Source of the DNA: Aphrocallistes beatrix
Taxonomy: Eukaryota; Porifera; Hexactinellida; Sceptrulophora; Aphrocallistidae
Assembly (NCBI GenBank): GCA_963281255.1
Contig: OY725493.1
Span: forward strand, 1,673,550-1,737,549
DNA: 64,000 bases
Reading direction: 5' to 3'
Position 1 is the stretch's first letter. Every line of letters begins with the position of its first letter. A model generated the notes under the pieces. It was not told the DNA's origin. It did not search any database and was given only the letters and a program-made list of their open reading frames with translations. Position numbers and translations under genes: made by a program. Below are positions 54,559 to 64,000 of this stretch, one piece after another.

Positions 54559-54791
54559 TTTCCAATTAATGTGTCATTCTATTTGTCATTGGGAAATGCT
54601 ATATTATTATAAAAGTGATACTAATCAATGTCATTGCAATTTATGAACAAATCATTCGAAAGCACAAACATTTTTATAAATACTTTAAAACTATGCAATT
54701 ACTATAAATTAAAACGAAAGTCAATTTAACGATTTAAAAAGATAAAACAAGTAAAAGCCAAATTAAAAAATGGTTTTAAATAAATAACTTG

Positions 54792-57700
54792 TTACCAGGC
54801 ATTTTTTGGAACCAAATTCACCACTCCCGGACCCTGCGTTGTGATAATTACTGGCGTACTGGACTTTGGCAATTCCTGTATCGAAGTGTTTGAGGCCGTG
54901 CCCGTGCTAGAGGATGAGGGAAGATAGAGGGTAGTGGATCGAGAAGCGGAGCTCAAATTATTCGATTCAGGTCCTGACCTGACTTCGATCTTGTTATTTG
55001 GTAGGGCTTCGCTAGCCATAGAAGCAAGTTCCATCATATCATATCTGCCACGAGCTTTCCCCATTACTTTCATAGAAGCTTGACTCAACCCAGTTTGGCT
55101 TGTAAACGCAGACAAGTCAGTGCTGCTGTAATACTCAGTGATGTGAGAGTCCGAGTCTTTCATGCTCGTGGTCGGTTCTGGTACAGAGAGATGTGGAGAA
55201 ATACAGTACTCGGTCTCAATTTCTTTGTCTTGGATCTTCCAGAACCTAGGATTGGTTTTCCAGAACGGATTCATAGAATTCTCAGACTCGTCCAGGACAC
55301 TCTTGTCCTTTTTAGGTTTTTGAGCTTCTTTACGGCCAGATTTTTTCATTTCTACGCTGTTTCTCATACTCTTTTCACTCAGCCTATCATCTCGGTCCCT
55401 ACTCAAGCTACTGAGTGGAGTGATGGTGTCATCATTGTACAAAATGTCTCCCGCTTCCTTCTGTCTCATCGGATCTTCTGGCATCTTTCTCAGCTCCATC
55501 TCGTCTTCAATAGAAGAAATTCTTAACCTCTCTCCCTCATCTGGATGTATTTTTCTAAAATAGTTCAAAATTATTTAAAATCATAAGTATTTTCAAAAAT
55601 TAGTAATTCTAATTTTGAGAATTTAAAAAGCTTAGAACTTACTTTCTCGAAACGATAATGTGTGCTTTCTCATTCCAGCATTTATAGAGTTTACAAATAA
55701 TGAATGCAAGGATGAAGAGAGCCAAGGCAAATAGAACTCCTAAAACAAATGTGACCAGAAGGTAAGGAAGCAGTTGGTTGAGAGAGTTCGTGCACTGGAG
55801 AGAGAAGGGGGAAGGAAGCAAATCCACTCTGTTTCCCAGGAGCTCTAGCAGGACTCCTCCTGGTACCACATAGTTTGTAGTGGCGTTGGAATTTAATGGA
55901 ATATCTGGAAGAGACACATAGAACTGAACTTCTAGCTGTGCTCCATTATCCGTACTGACAGTAAAGACATCCTGGATCATCACGTTATCTGTACCGAACC
56001 ATTCTGTTTGACTGTAAGGACACAGATAAATATAGAGACAAATAGCTTGAAGAATTGTTTGGATATTATTAGTAATTAATGTCAGGAACGAAAACACTTG
56101 AACCAATTTCGAATTTGTCGCCACAAGCTGTGCTACCCTACCCTTGTTATCTGAACTTCGATTATCCTAGTTCTCGGGTCCCAGCTCCCACCCAGCTCAG
56201 AGGCAGCTCGGTGAATCGAAGTTGTACTACAAACTTCGAAACATTCGGCTGATTTCACAAATGGTTTAGATTCATTTCGAGTTTAGCGATAATTATACAA
56301 TATTATTGCAGCTGCACACATACTATTACATACTACGTACATTGTTCGAGATAACTGTTCTAGCGTGTTCGGGGTTTTCGAGTTTGTTCAAATTATGTTT
56401 AAGCTTTCCGTACTAGGCGTCCATTATGTTTAATCTGCTGCTTCACAGCGCTACTCGCGATGGGATGTGGAACTCACCACACTCCACGAATGGATTAAAA
56501 AAGTGAATGGAAACATAAAACCCTGTGAATGGAAACATAAAACTCTCAATTATTCAAATTCTCAGGTAACGAAAATGTTTGTGTCTCTGTGATCAGAGCT
56601 TTTTATATTTCCAAACTTAGCTACTTAGCCGCAAAATAATGGTTTTGAGTATAATATTCAAAATGTATACAGAAGAGAAAACAAGAAGTTTGTATTTGTA
56701 GTATAAAAGAATCTTTTTCTTTGAATGATACCCAAAACTTAAAATGTCTCTTCTGAATAAGATTTTTCCAATCCACTATCCAATACTATTTTTGGACAAA
56801 ATAATTACAATCATGAAGTTCCCGGAAAAATACAAATATTCACTTTACAAAGTGTTGGCATGGGTGACTACGTACTACTACTACTTTGCGTTGTTCTACA
56901 TGTACATGCCCCTCAGTGTTGTGAAAGGAACTCTCAATCCTCCGTGCTTACTCGAAAATGAAACAGGGAATTGGACAATCCAAAATGTTAGTGAAATCAA
57001 TAACTGCAAGGGTTGGGAACCGTTCATTGGAGATCACGGAAATACTCTGCTTGGTATTTTAGATTTCAGTTTATTTTTTTCCTACGCAGTGGCAAGTTTA
57101 ATAATCGGGAACATTTCTGACCACTTCGATTACCGCTACACTCTTTGCATCAGTGGGGTTTTACAGATAATAGCATCGCTTCTTTTCGGTTCTGGCTATT
57201 ATTTAGGAATCCACTCTTTTGCATATTATTTGTTTTGCCAGATTTTGTTAGGAGTAGGTTCGAGTTCCTTATCAGCATGTCTTGGCGTGGTTGGGAAATG
57301 GTGTAATGGGAAGAGGAACGGTAGTATCTTGGGGGTCTGGTCTACTTCCCTACCAATGGGCAGGATAGTTGGCAAACTTGTCCCAGGCATCTGGTCAGAC
57401 TACGCTTGGGGTGTTTCTTTTTATTCCTCAACATTTGTAATAGCCACAGCGACCATTTTAGTATTTATCTTTTTACTCCCAGAACCTAACTACCTGGACA
57501 AGGGTAAGAAAGAGATCGAATCTGCTAAGAACACAAATGACCACACTCAACAGGAAACGATCTGTATCCTTAAAGCCCTCTGCATTCCAGGAGTAATAGA
57601 ATATTCAATCGTGTTTTTCAACGCCTTGAGTGCATACATTGCTTTGCTTTTCTGGATTCCATATATATTTACAATAACTGAGATAGAGGGTGTGAACTAT

Positions 57701-60700
57701 GCAACATCTACATCATCGAAGTTCTCAGTCATTTTTGACGTAGGTAGCTTATTCGGTTCTGTGATCGGGGGAGGATTGGCCGATTTGGTAGGTTCCCATG
57801 CGATCGTAGTCTCTCTTTACCTCTACCTCTCTATTCTACTGCTCTACTGTTACTACGCGTTATTTAGCATCAAGCTAGTCTACAATTTGTTCGTTCTATT
57901 CCTTATAGGATTAACCTTGGGAGGCGTACAAGTCATTCTCTTCAACTGCATATCAGTAGTCATAGGGAACAAGAAATCGCTGAAAGGGAATACCAAAGTG
58001 ATTGGCACCATCAACGGGATCATTACCTTTTCCGGATGTGTAGGTGGTGCCTTTGGAGCATTTCTTGTAGGAATCATAATTCAATATGGGATTTTTGGGG
58101 TATTTCTAGCATTGATGCTAAGTACATTAATCTCTGCTCTCTTCCTAACCAGAATAACCGTCAAGGATTTCTACCGTCTGGTGAAGAGGGTCTACTCCAA
58201 CTTGTGCGATCGTCATGTTTATGTTGTGCAGGTTTAATTAATGATACAATAACTATAGAGTTTTGTGTGTATGATTGTGATGATTGTAAATTAAATGCTC
58301 ATTCAGAAAAAGTTATTAGGAGAGTTTACTAAGCGGGGCATATATAGATGTCTTGCTCTGAAGTACTGTTAACATCTGATTTCTCAAATGCCATTTATTT
58401 CTAACGCTTTTCTGTTTCCCCTGAAAAATTATAGCCCTCAACTCTATCTAGCTTTATATATTTTTGAGTAAGCATAGATACAAAAAGACAGTAGTATTTT
58501 ATAATTTATCCTAGAGGATTAATGGACCAAACTCTCCATGCTGGTAAAAAGAAACTGACAGTACTTTGACCTTATTCATTCTGACTGTAACCTAATTGGA
58601 TCACTTGATCCAATTTATCAAACCAGCATGATAAGATTTCTGGCGCTAGCAAGAATCGTGATCAAATGTTTGACATTCATTTTATCGCTCGAGGTAATTC
58701 TAATCTACCTAACTTGGCAAGTTTATTCCCAAAAATAGAGAAAGGTACCCGGAATTTATAATTCAGTTCCAATTCGACTTGATGATAAAGTACGCGGCAT
58801 TAAATAAAACTTCATTAATCGATCAAAGATTTCGTGAATATTTCCTAATTATTGACAGCCTCAATGTCCCTTGAGATAATGTACTTTTCAAAAATGTACA
58901 TCTCTATCAGCTGAATGCGGATAAGCGTTCAATAAAGAGTGATATAACTTATCGTATTGTTAATTGAATGGATTGAACAATGAAAGATGGGTCCTCATTA
59001 AAACTGCTAAGACACATCATCAGCTTCGATAGAAATCCTTTGCTCTGAGATAAGGCTTAAGACAATGTTAATCATAACTATACGGACTTGAATTGCATCA
59101 CCTTTCGCAATCTTTTACTGAAATTGGATGGTAGTGGGAAACTTTCTTTTGGATAAAGAATAACTATGATACCTTTAGAATCATGAGAGTTTGCTATAGA
59201 AGGACGCCATCCAAGCTTTCCTAATATACCAGTAGGCTGAAACCTTGGCGAGGGATTACTATAAAATCCTTAATAAATGGAGAGCTACAGTAAGAATAAT
59301 GGTTGGACTTGAGACAGGTGTTTGCAAACTAATTTATGATCACAATAATGCTAGCTGTAATGTCAGCATAGAAGACATACTCCTACACAACGAAACCAAC
59401 ACACCCCTCCCCAACATAGCCCTACTGATTCTAGGTAGCCTGTGTTATATTGTCATATGGCCCTGCTTAGTTTATGATTTTAAATGCATTCCTTTCGGAA
59501 GAATCGCAGCCGTTCTCTTCGGATCAGCCCTAATGGCAGTGACATTAGTACTCACACAGGAAGAGGTGTATTGCGTATTAGGAAGGAAGAACAGTTTGCA
59601 AACGCTCTGCTTGCTCCTCGGCATGATGATGTTCGCGTATTACTTAGAAAGGGAAGGGTTGCTCTCTCGCCTCCTCAAACCGCTAATGAAGAGACAGCGA
59701 TCTTTCTATTCGATCCTCTGGGTGATCTGTCTCATTTCAGGAGTGCTCTCTTCCCTCATTACCAATGACGCTACGTGTGTCTTATTGACGCCTCTCATTT
59801 TACACGAACATGTAAGGCAGAGGAGAAATAAAAGAGAGTTTCTTCCTCTGCTACTCGGCATCGCCACCTCTTCTAATATAGGCAGTGCGGCTACTGTTAT
59901 GGGGAATCCACAGAATGCATACATAGCAGCGAATGTTGGATTAAATCTCTCACAAACATTCCTATCCCTTTTCCCTGCAGCATTCGTCGGCCTCTTCATT
60001 AACATAGGATTACTCTACGTATACACGTACTTCTTCTACCTGAGAAAAACAAAGTGCTCCAAAGAAGATTTGAGTATCAACGCTGTACATAGAGACGTAT
60101 ATACTGACTTGAGCTCTGGTAGTCACGTCGTACACACAACACAGGATAACATAACTGAGAGCAGTACCAGGCATGCCTATTATGATGATGTTATTACAGA
60201 AAACGAATGCAGTGATGTTAAAAACGGAAACATGATGAGCCAAAATGGATCGGTAGTCCATCCTACCATTGAGGAATACAGCAATGGAAATGGGAATTTC
60301 CAACACATGGTAGAGAATGATACGAATGTGTTGATTGGCGAGGGAAAGGATTGCGAAAAATTACCACTTCTGCAGTACAACCTTCTAAAAAGGATGAAAG
60401 TCTTCTCTACATGTGCGCTGCATCACAAAGTAAACAAACAGCCACGATACATACCTACAGATGCAGATCCAAATCAGGAGTTAACGACGTCATGGGTAAT
60501 GCTGTTTGACCCAGACAGCTCCAGGTTAGATTTCGATGATATTATCTATGCCCCATGTAAGTTCTGCATTCACACACCTTCATTCAACCGATTCTTTTGG
60601 TGCATTCTTGTGTTCTTCCTCTCAGTTACCATCATATTATTGTGTATTCCCCACAACAACTCCGCCAATCTGTACTTCGACATAGGACTCATTCCAATCG

Positions 60701-63700
60701 GGATAGCAAGTTTGCTCTTGCTAATCGACGGAATTATCAACAAGAGAAGCAGCACTGAGACAATTAGACACCTCGACTGGGGTGTGATCCTACTGTTCTG
60801 TGGGCTATTCATATGGCTGGAAGGATTCAAAAAGACGAATGTACCGAAAGCTACCTTTCACCTGCTCAAGGATTACATGGGGGTTCGCTCATTTAGTGGA
60901 GTATTAATCTTCACGCTATTTATTATTATCGGCTCTAATCTAATGAGCAACGTGCCAATGGTGATACTAATTGTTGACTACATCAAATGCCTCCCTGGAG
61001 TACAAAGTACAAATGCGAATGAGAGAGATTATATCATTCTAGCAAGTCTGATGTTAGCTTGGGTGTCAACGATCGCAGGAAACTTCACACTCATTGGGAG
61101 CGTAGCAAATCTAATCGTAGCCGAAAAAGCCAAACGCCACATCAACTACGACTTGAGCTTCTTTAACTATCTCCCATTCGGATTCGTTTCAACTATTGTT
61201 GTTCTGCTTTTAGGTTTACCAATAATCTATTTATTGGGAATCGCAGTAGTGCATATTTAGCAGTTAGGTTTCCACGTAAAAACAATTCTTTGCCATGGGA
61301 TCCATTCAAAGAAGTATTACGTCTAGTCTATCACGCACACTTATATTCTCTCTATATATTTCATCTAAATAACATGACATAGCTTGTGTATTGTAACTTT
61401 TATGTTAATATGAAGATTGAAGCTAATTTCTATACGAATCTGGCCTAAAAGTTAACCAATGGTTTCTGAATTGATTCATAAAAAACTACCGGTAGATTAC
61501 CTACCTGTTAGAAGAGCAATCTGCTATAGAACATTCGAAAGGATGACTGATGCAATAGGTTGTGATGATGTTTGCTGTTATAAGCTTGAAATGGTCCACT
61601 ACTTCATCCCACTAAAAATAAGAATGATCATTGACTAATTATGAGAAACGAAATTACAAGGAGACATCTTTGTGATTCACCCTTAAAATATGTTTCTATT
61701 ACACGTGATAATCAGTTTTTAGTATTTTAACAGCAATCGAGTTCATCATCAGCCTTATGTGACATCACTTCATCAAAAATGCAAATACAGTACAGTTATC
61801 TATATTTCTTAAAGTTTGCTTTCAAACACGTTTCCTCGCAAGATAGGGCGCCGAATTATCACCTTAAGTTAAAAATTAATTTTACAAACAAAATATATGT
61901 CCACAGATCATCGAGAAGGTGATCTTTGGAAGTATACCCTAGAAATCACTTGCCAGTTCTTCAATCAATTTGAGTTAAAGTCATTTTTAATAAGATGAAA
62001 GTTAGTGCTCTGCTCTCAAGGGTAAATTACGGCGTAGAGGTCAAAATTGAAAAAAAGTTGTCAAAATTTGATTCAAAGTTATTGAGCCAAGTGGGCATTT
62101 TAGGTCAAAAAGCCTCCAAAGGGTGCTTGGTGGAGTTTTCGGTGCAAAACTACAAATTTCAACCTCATTCCCGTCCGAAAGTGGGCTTTTTATATAATTT
62201 TTATATTTTGACCTCTACACCGTGATTTAACCTATACTATATTTATAAAGAGATAATTCTCTAGAATTGCGATACTGACTTACGTAGTGACGTGAAATGT
62301 TGAAAAATATCGTAATAAGATTCTCCAGTCCTTCTGATTTAACTGCAAGTGCCAGCTGTGTTGCATTCAGTCCAGGTTGTTTCATGGACTTTTGAACAGT
62401 GGTGACTAGCACCAAAAAGTCGGTGCACAATTCAAACATAGCAGATCCGTCACAGCATACGACGTTGTGAAAATAGGCGTTAAACAGGGAACCGTTGTGA
62501 GAAGCACGTGCTTCTTCAGTCAGGAAGTAGAGGAGCCAAGTGGTGGGGTCGCCTTCTTGGATAAGAACGAAATAATCTTGAGAAATAGTATTCTCCTCGT
62601 AGTACCGTAAGCTGGTCATTTCCTGAGAGTCCATGTCTGAACAGTTGAGCCTCCCGACCAGTTCTCTAGAGCGGTTGGATACAGATGTGGTGTGTAGAGT
62701 GAGGACAGGAGGGCAGAGGGGGGCGTTGTCATTAATATCCATCACACGCACCGTGATCCTGACCTGTGAGCTCCTGGTACTGGTCTCGGAAGGATCTCCA
62801 TCATAGACGTCTACGTATACGATGTAATAGGACTGTTGTTCGTAGTCCAGTTTATCTACAAGGTAGATGTCGCCAGAATGTTCGGCTATGGTGAATAGAG
62901 AAGTCTTTGGCTCAGTATGAGTTATATTGTATCTGATGGGAGTAGAAGGGTCGTCTGGATCCTCTACTACTAAACTGTGTATTTTCTCCCCGACAGTGTA
63001 GTTCTCATACAAGTATACAGTGAAGTTGGGATTCTCCACTAGAGGAGGGTACTCATTGACATCTAGTACTTCCACTATCGTAAGGAATTCGTTGCTTACA
63101 TTAGCATTCACTGAGCTGCTACACGACTGTCTCAGTTCATAACTACTCACTTCTTCATAATCCAAACTCTTATCTAGAACTAGTTGACCAGACTGCATAT
63201 CAAGTGAGAAGGTGAGGTTGGAGTTACCACTGAGTACTCGATACTGTATTTCATGTAATACCCCGTCGCAGCTAACATTCCCTACCAGAGACCCAGTTTC
63301 CTGATTCTCTCTGACACGGAATATAAAGACCGGATTGAGAGGATAGATCTGGAGATTTTCTGGTTCTGGAGAGCTGGTATTGATTAGATCGATTCTTAGC
63401 TGTGTAGTAGTGGATAGGGAGTGTACGGGATCATTGTCATGTGCCATTACAAAGATATTGAGGGGAGATGGAAGAGAGAATACAAGTTTGCTAGAAAGAA
63501 ACAACTTTCCAGTGTGTCTAGAGAGGTATAGTCCAGGGATGGTGTTAACGAGTGAATAGGAGACTTTGTTGTAAAAGATATCTGAGTCTACTGCTAGGAA
63601 TGTAAGCAGGAGAGCTCCCAACTCTGAATCACTATAGAGCTGGTAGTGAGATGGAGACATGAATGAAGGAGAGAACTCGTTACAATCTTGTACCGAGACT

Positions 63701-64000
63701 GAGATCCCGATTGTGAGCGTAGCATTATGAGGGAATACAACTGTCAGTGTGCTCTCGTATAAATCAGTTGTTTCAGCATCAAGCGGTCTAGATGTAATTA
63801 TTCGACCTTCAGATGTGACAGAAAAAGTTGCAGAGAATAAGTCTGCATCTTCTAGCATGTAGTCAACAGCTGATGCACAGCTAATGTTGAATAGAGTGGA
63901 ATTCACACCTGTATTCTCAGGAGTTAAGATGGAGTAGAAATACTGATCACAAGTATAGTTCATCTCATGCAAAATCGATACTGATAGAGTGCCATAGTTC
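54792..64000 (-). CDS. Cadherin, 3' part (5' end outside window)
   Basis: Four minus-strand exons join in frame: 64000-62284 (open at the edge), 61611-61505, 56011-55643 and 55554-54792 (stop), about 985 residues. The 107 bp exon (WDEVVDHFKL...) is needed to reconcile phase 0 with phase 2; it has a TTTTTAG acceptor and GTAGGT donor. Several cadherin repeats are visible in exon 1, with calcium-binding linkers VMDINDNAP and VLDVNEYPP, LDYEQQSYY and LDYEEVSSYEL, and degenerate ones (VQDCNEFSP). A membrane-proximal region with many N-glycosylation sites follows. One membrane segment (LLVTFVLGVLFALALFILAF) lies in exon 3. The cytoplasmic tail of about 270 residues is Ser-rich; I see no catenin-binding motif with confidence. 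Cadherins mediate calcium-dependent adhesion. Intron 56012-61504 holds two transporter genes on the other strand. Confidence 0.85.
56012..56743. other. Cadherin intron 2, part before the SLC37-like gene
   Basis: 732 bp including the SLC37-like promoter side. Near 56147-56238 an imperfect inverted repeat (GAACTTCGATTATCCTAG against CTCGGTGAATCGAAGTTG) resembles a 90 bp pogo-like MITE remnant. Confidence 0.4.
56744..58237 (+). CDS. SLC37-like sugar-phosphate transporter (MFS), nested in a cadherin intron
   Basis: Intronless, 497 residues with about 12 hydrophobic segments of the major facilitator superfamily. The segment after the first membrane helix has Asn-linked glycosylation sites (NETGNWT, NVSEINN). 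A loop 2-3 motif reads GNISDHFDYRYTL, where MFS proteins have G-D-R. LGVGSSSLSACLGVVGKW, LGVWSTSLPMGRIVGKLVPG and the later GGGLADLVGSHAIV fit the SLC37 family (glucose-6-phosphate/phosphate antiporters of the ER). Which of SLC37A1 to A4 it matches I cannot tell; A3-like is my best guess. An alternative start at M24 (MKFPEKYKYS) is possible. It is on the strand opposite the host cadherin. Confidence 0.82.
   Translation: MSLLNKIFPIHYPILFLDKIITIMKFPEKYKYSLYKVLAWVTTYYYYFALFYMYMPLSVVKGTLNPPCLLENETGNWTIQNVSEINNCKGWEPFIGDHGNTLLGILDFSLFFSYAVASLIIGNISDHFDYRYTLCISGVLQIIASLLFGSGYYLGIHSFAYYLFCQILLGVGSSSLSACLGVVGKWCNGKRNGSILGVWSTSLPMGRIVGKLVPGIWSDYAWGVSFYSSTFVIATATILVFIFLLPEPNYLDKGKKEIESAKNTNDHTQQETICILKALCIPGVIEYSIVFFNALSAYIALLFWIPYIFTITEIEGVNYATSTSSKFSVIFDVGSLFGSVIGGGLADLVGSHAIVVSLYLYLSILLLYCYYALFSIKLVYNLFVLFLIGLTLGGVQVILFNCISVVIGNKKSLKGNTKVIGTINGIITFSGCVGGAFGAFLVGIIIQYGIFGVFLALMLSTLISALFLTRITVKDFYRLVKRVYSNLCDRHVYVVQV
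58238..59298. other. Cadherin intron 2, spacer between the two transporter genes
   Basis: About 1.06 kb, AT-rich. A short palindrome GGATCACTTGATCC lies near 58598. It should hold the 3' end of the SLC37-like gene and the promoter of the Lsi2-like gene. Nothing else recognised. Confidence 0.4.
59299..61260 (+). CDS. ArsB/Lsi2-like anion transporter, nested in a cadherin intron
   Basis: Intronless, 653 residues from the first ATG in frame (MVGLETGVCK). Two halves of membrane helices flank a hydrophilic loop (about 250-400). The first half has LLLGMMMFAYYLEREGLL, ITNDATCVLLTPLIL and SSNIGSAATVMGNPQNAYIA. The second has GSNLMSNVPMVILIVDYI and LAWVSTIAGNFTLIGSVANL. These paired motifs (TNDA...GNPQN and SNVP...AGN...GS.AN) mark the ArsB/NhaD ion-transporter superfamily, and their wording is closest to the Lsi2 silicon-efflux type of plants and its relatives. 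Silicon, arsenite or another anion could be the substrate. OCA2/P-protein is an alternative relative. It lies antisense within the cadherin gene, 244 bp from its 107 bp exon. Confidence 0.82.
   Translation: MVGLETGVCKLIYDHNNASCNVSIEDILLHNETNTPLPNIALLILGSLCYIVIWPCLVYDFKCIPFGRIAAVLFGSALMAVTLVLTQEEVYCVLGRKNSLQTLCLLLGMMMFAYYLEREGLLSRLLKPLMKRQRSFYSILWVICLISGVLSSLITNDATCVLLTPLILHEHVRQRRNKREFLPLLLGIATSSNIGSAATVMGNPQNAYIAANVGLNLSQTFLSLFPAAFVGLFINIGLLYVYTYFFYLRKTKCSKEDLSINAVHRDVYTDLSSGSHVVHTTQDNITESSTRHAYYDDVITENECSDVKNGNMMSQNGSVVHPTIEEYSNGNGNFQHMVENDTNVLIGEGKDCEKLPLLQYNLLKRMKVFSTCALHHKVNKQPRYIPTDADPNQELTTSWVMLFDPDSSRLDFDDIIYAPCKFCIHTPSFNRFFWCILVFFLSVTIILLCIPHNNSANLYFDIGLIPIGIASLLLLIDGIINKRSSTETIRHLDWGVILLFCGLFIWLEGFKKTNVPKATFHLLKDYMGVRSFSGVLIFTLFIIIGSNLMSNVPMVILIVDYIKCLPGVQSTNANERDYIILASLMLAWVSTIAGNFTLIGSVANLIVAEKAKRHINYDLSFFNYLPFGFVSTIVVLLLGLPIIYLLGIAVVHI
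61612..62283 (-). other. Cadherin intron 1
   Basis: 672 bp. The right third is the inverted-repeat element at 62023-62230; the remainder is AT-rich without recognised features. Confidence 0.45.
62023..62230. mobile_element. 208 bp terminal-inverted-repeat element
   Basis: Left end TAAATTACGGCGTAGAGGTC and right end GACCTCTACACCGTGATTTA are inverted repeats of about 25 bp with two to three mismatches. It includes a 76-codon open frame without recognisable motif. Probably a MITE. Confidence 0.65.

Noticed and set aside
54792-56124. Separate two-exon membrane protein gene unrelated to the cadherin
   Set aside because: The 107 bp exon at 61505-61611 links it in exact phase to the cadherin ectodomain, and it supplies the missing membrane segment and tail.

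Overview
This window is nuclear DNA from an animal. It carries spliced genes with GT-AG introns and orthologues of metazoan proteins: DNA topoisomerase II, PKA type II regulatory subunit, PXK, TTC4, LRRIQ1, SKA1, IFT27, Raptor, a MYST acetyltransferase, an ankyrin-TRP channel, PYROXD1, a cadherin, an SLC37-like carrier and an ArsB/Lsi2-like transporter. The genome is compact and AT-rich between genes. The family content and the Lsi2-like transporter would fit an early-branching animal such as a siliceous sponge, but the sequence alone does not prove this.

Layout. 1-2812 (+) is the 3' half of TOP2, with a repeated exon module. 3575-6460 (+) is PKA-RII in 16 small exons. 7526-31808 (+) is one PXK gene whose 21 exons I could join in frame. 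Its four introns longer than 3 kb hold five other genes: TTC4 (-), a Gln/Asn-rich orphan (-), LRRIQ1 (+), a divergent small GTPase (+) and SKA1 (+). Then come IFT27, a small membrane orphan, a degraded LINE, intronless Raptor (35228-39034) and an intronless MYST acetyltransferase (39601-40968). 41-45 kb is a transposon graveyard. 45188-51030 (-) is an ankyrin-TRP channel whose 2.3 kb intron is filled by foldback elements. 51-53 kb holds more short repeats and a 149 bp copy of the 3' end of the MYST gene, just before PYROXD1. 54792-64000 (-) is a cadherin, cut by the window edge, whose 5.5 kb intron contains two transporter genes on the opposite strand.

Two architectural themes stand out. First, genes sit inside genes: seven complete protein genes lie in introns of PXK and the cadherin. 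Second, intron-dense genes alternate with wholly intronless ones of up to 1323 codons. The repeats are mainly short non-autonomous elements: one 0.5 kb family with a GC-rich hairpin (seven copies or fragments), pogo/Tigger-like elements flanked by TA, and several long inverted-repeat foldbacks. Coordinates of splice sites come from reading frame continuity, consensus GT/AG and remembered family alignments; no transcript evidence was available.
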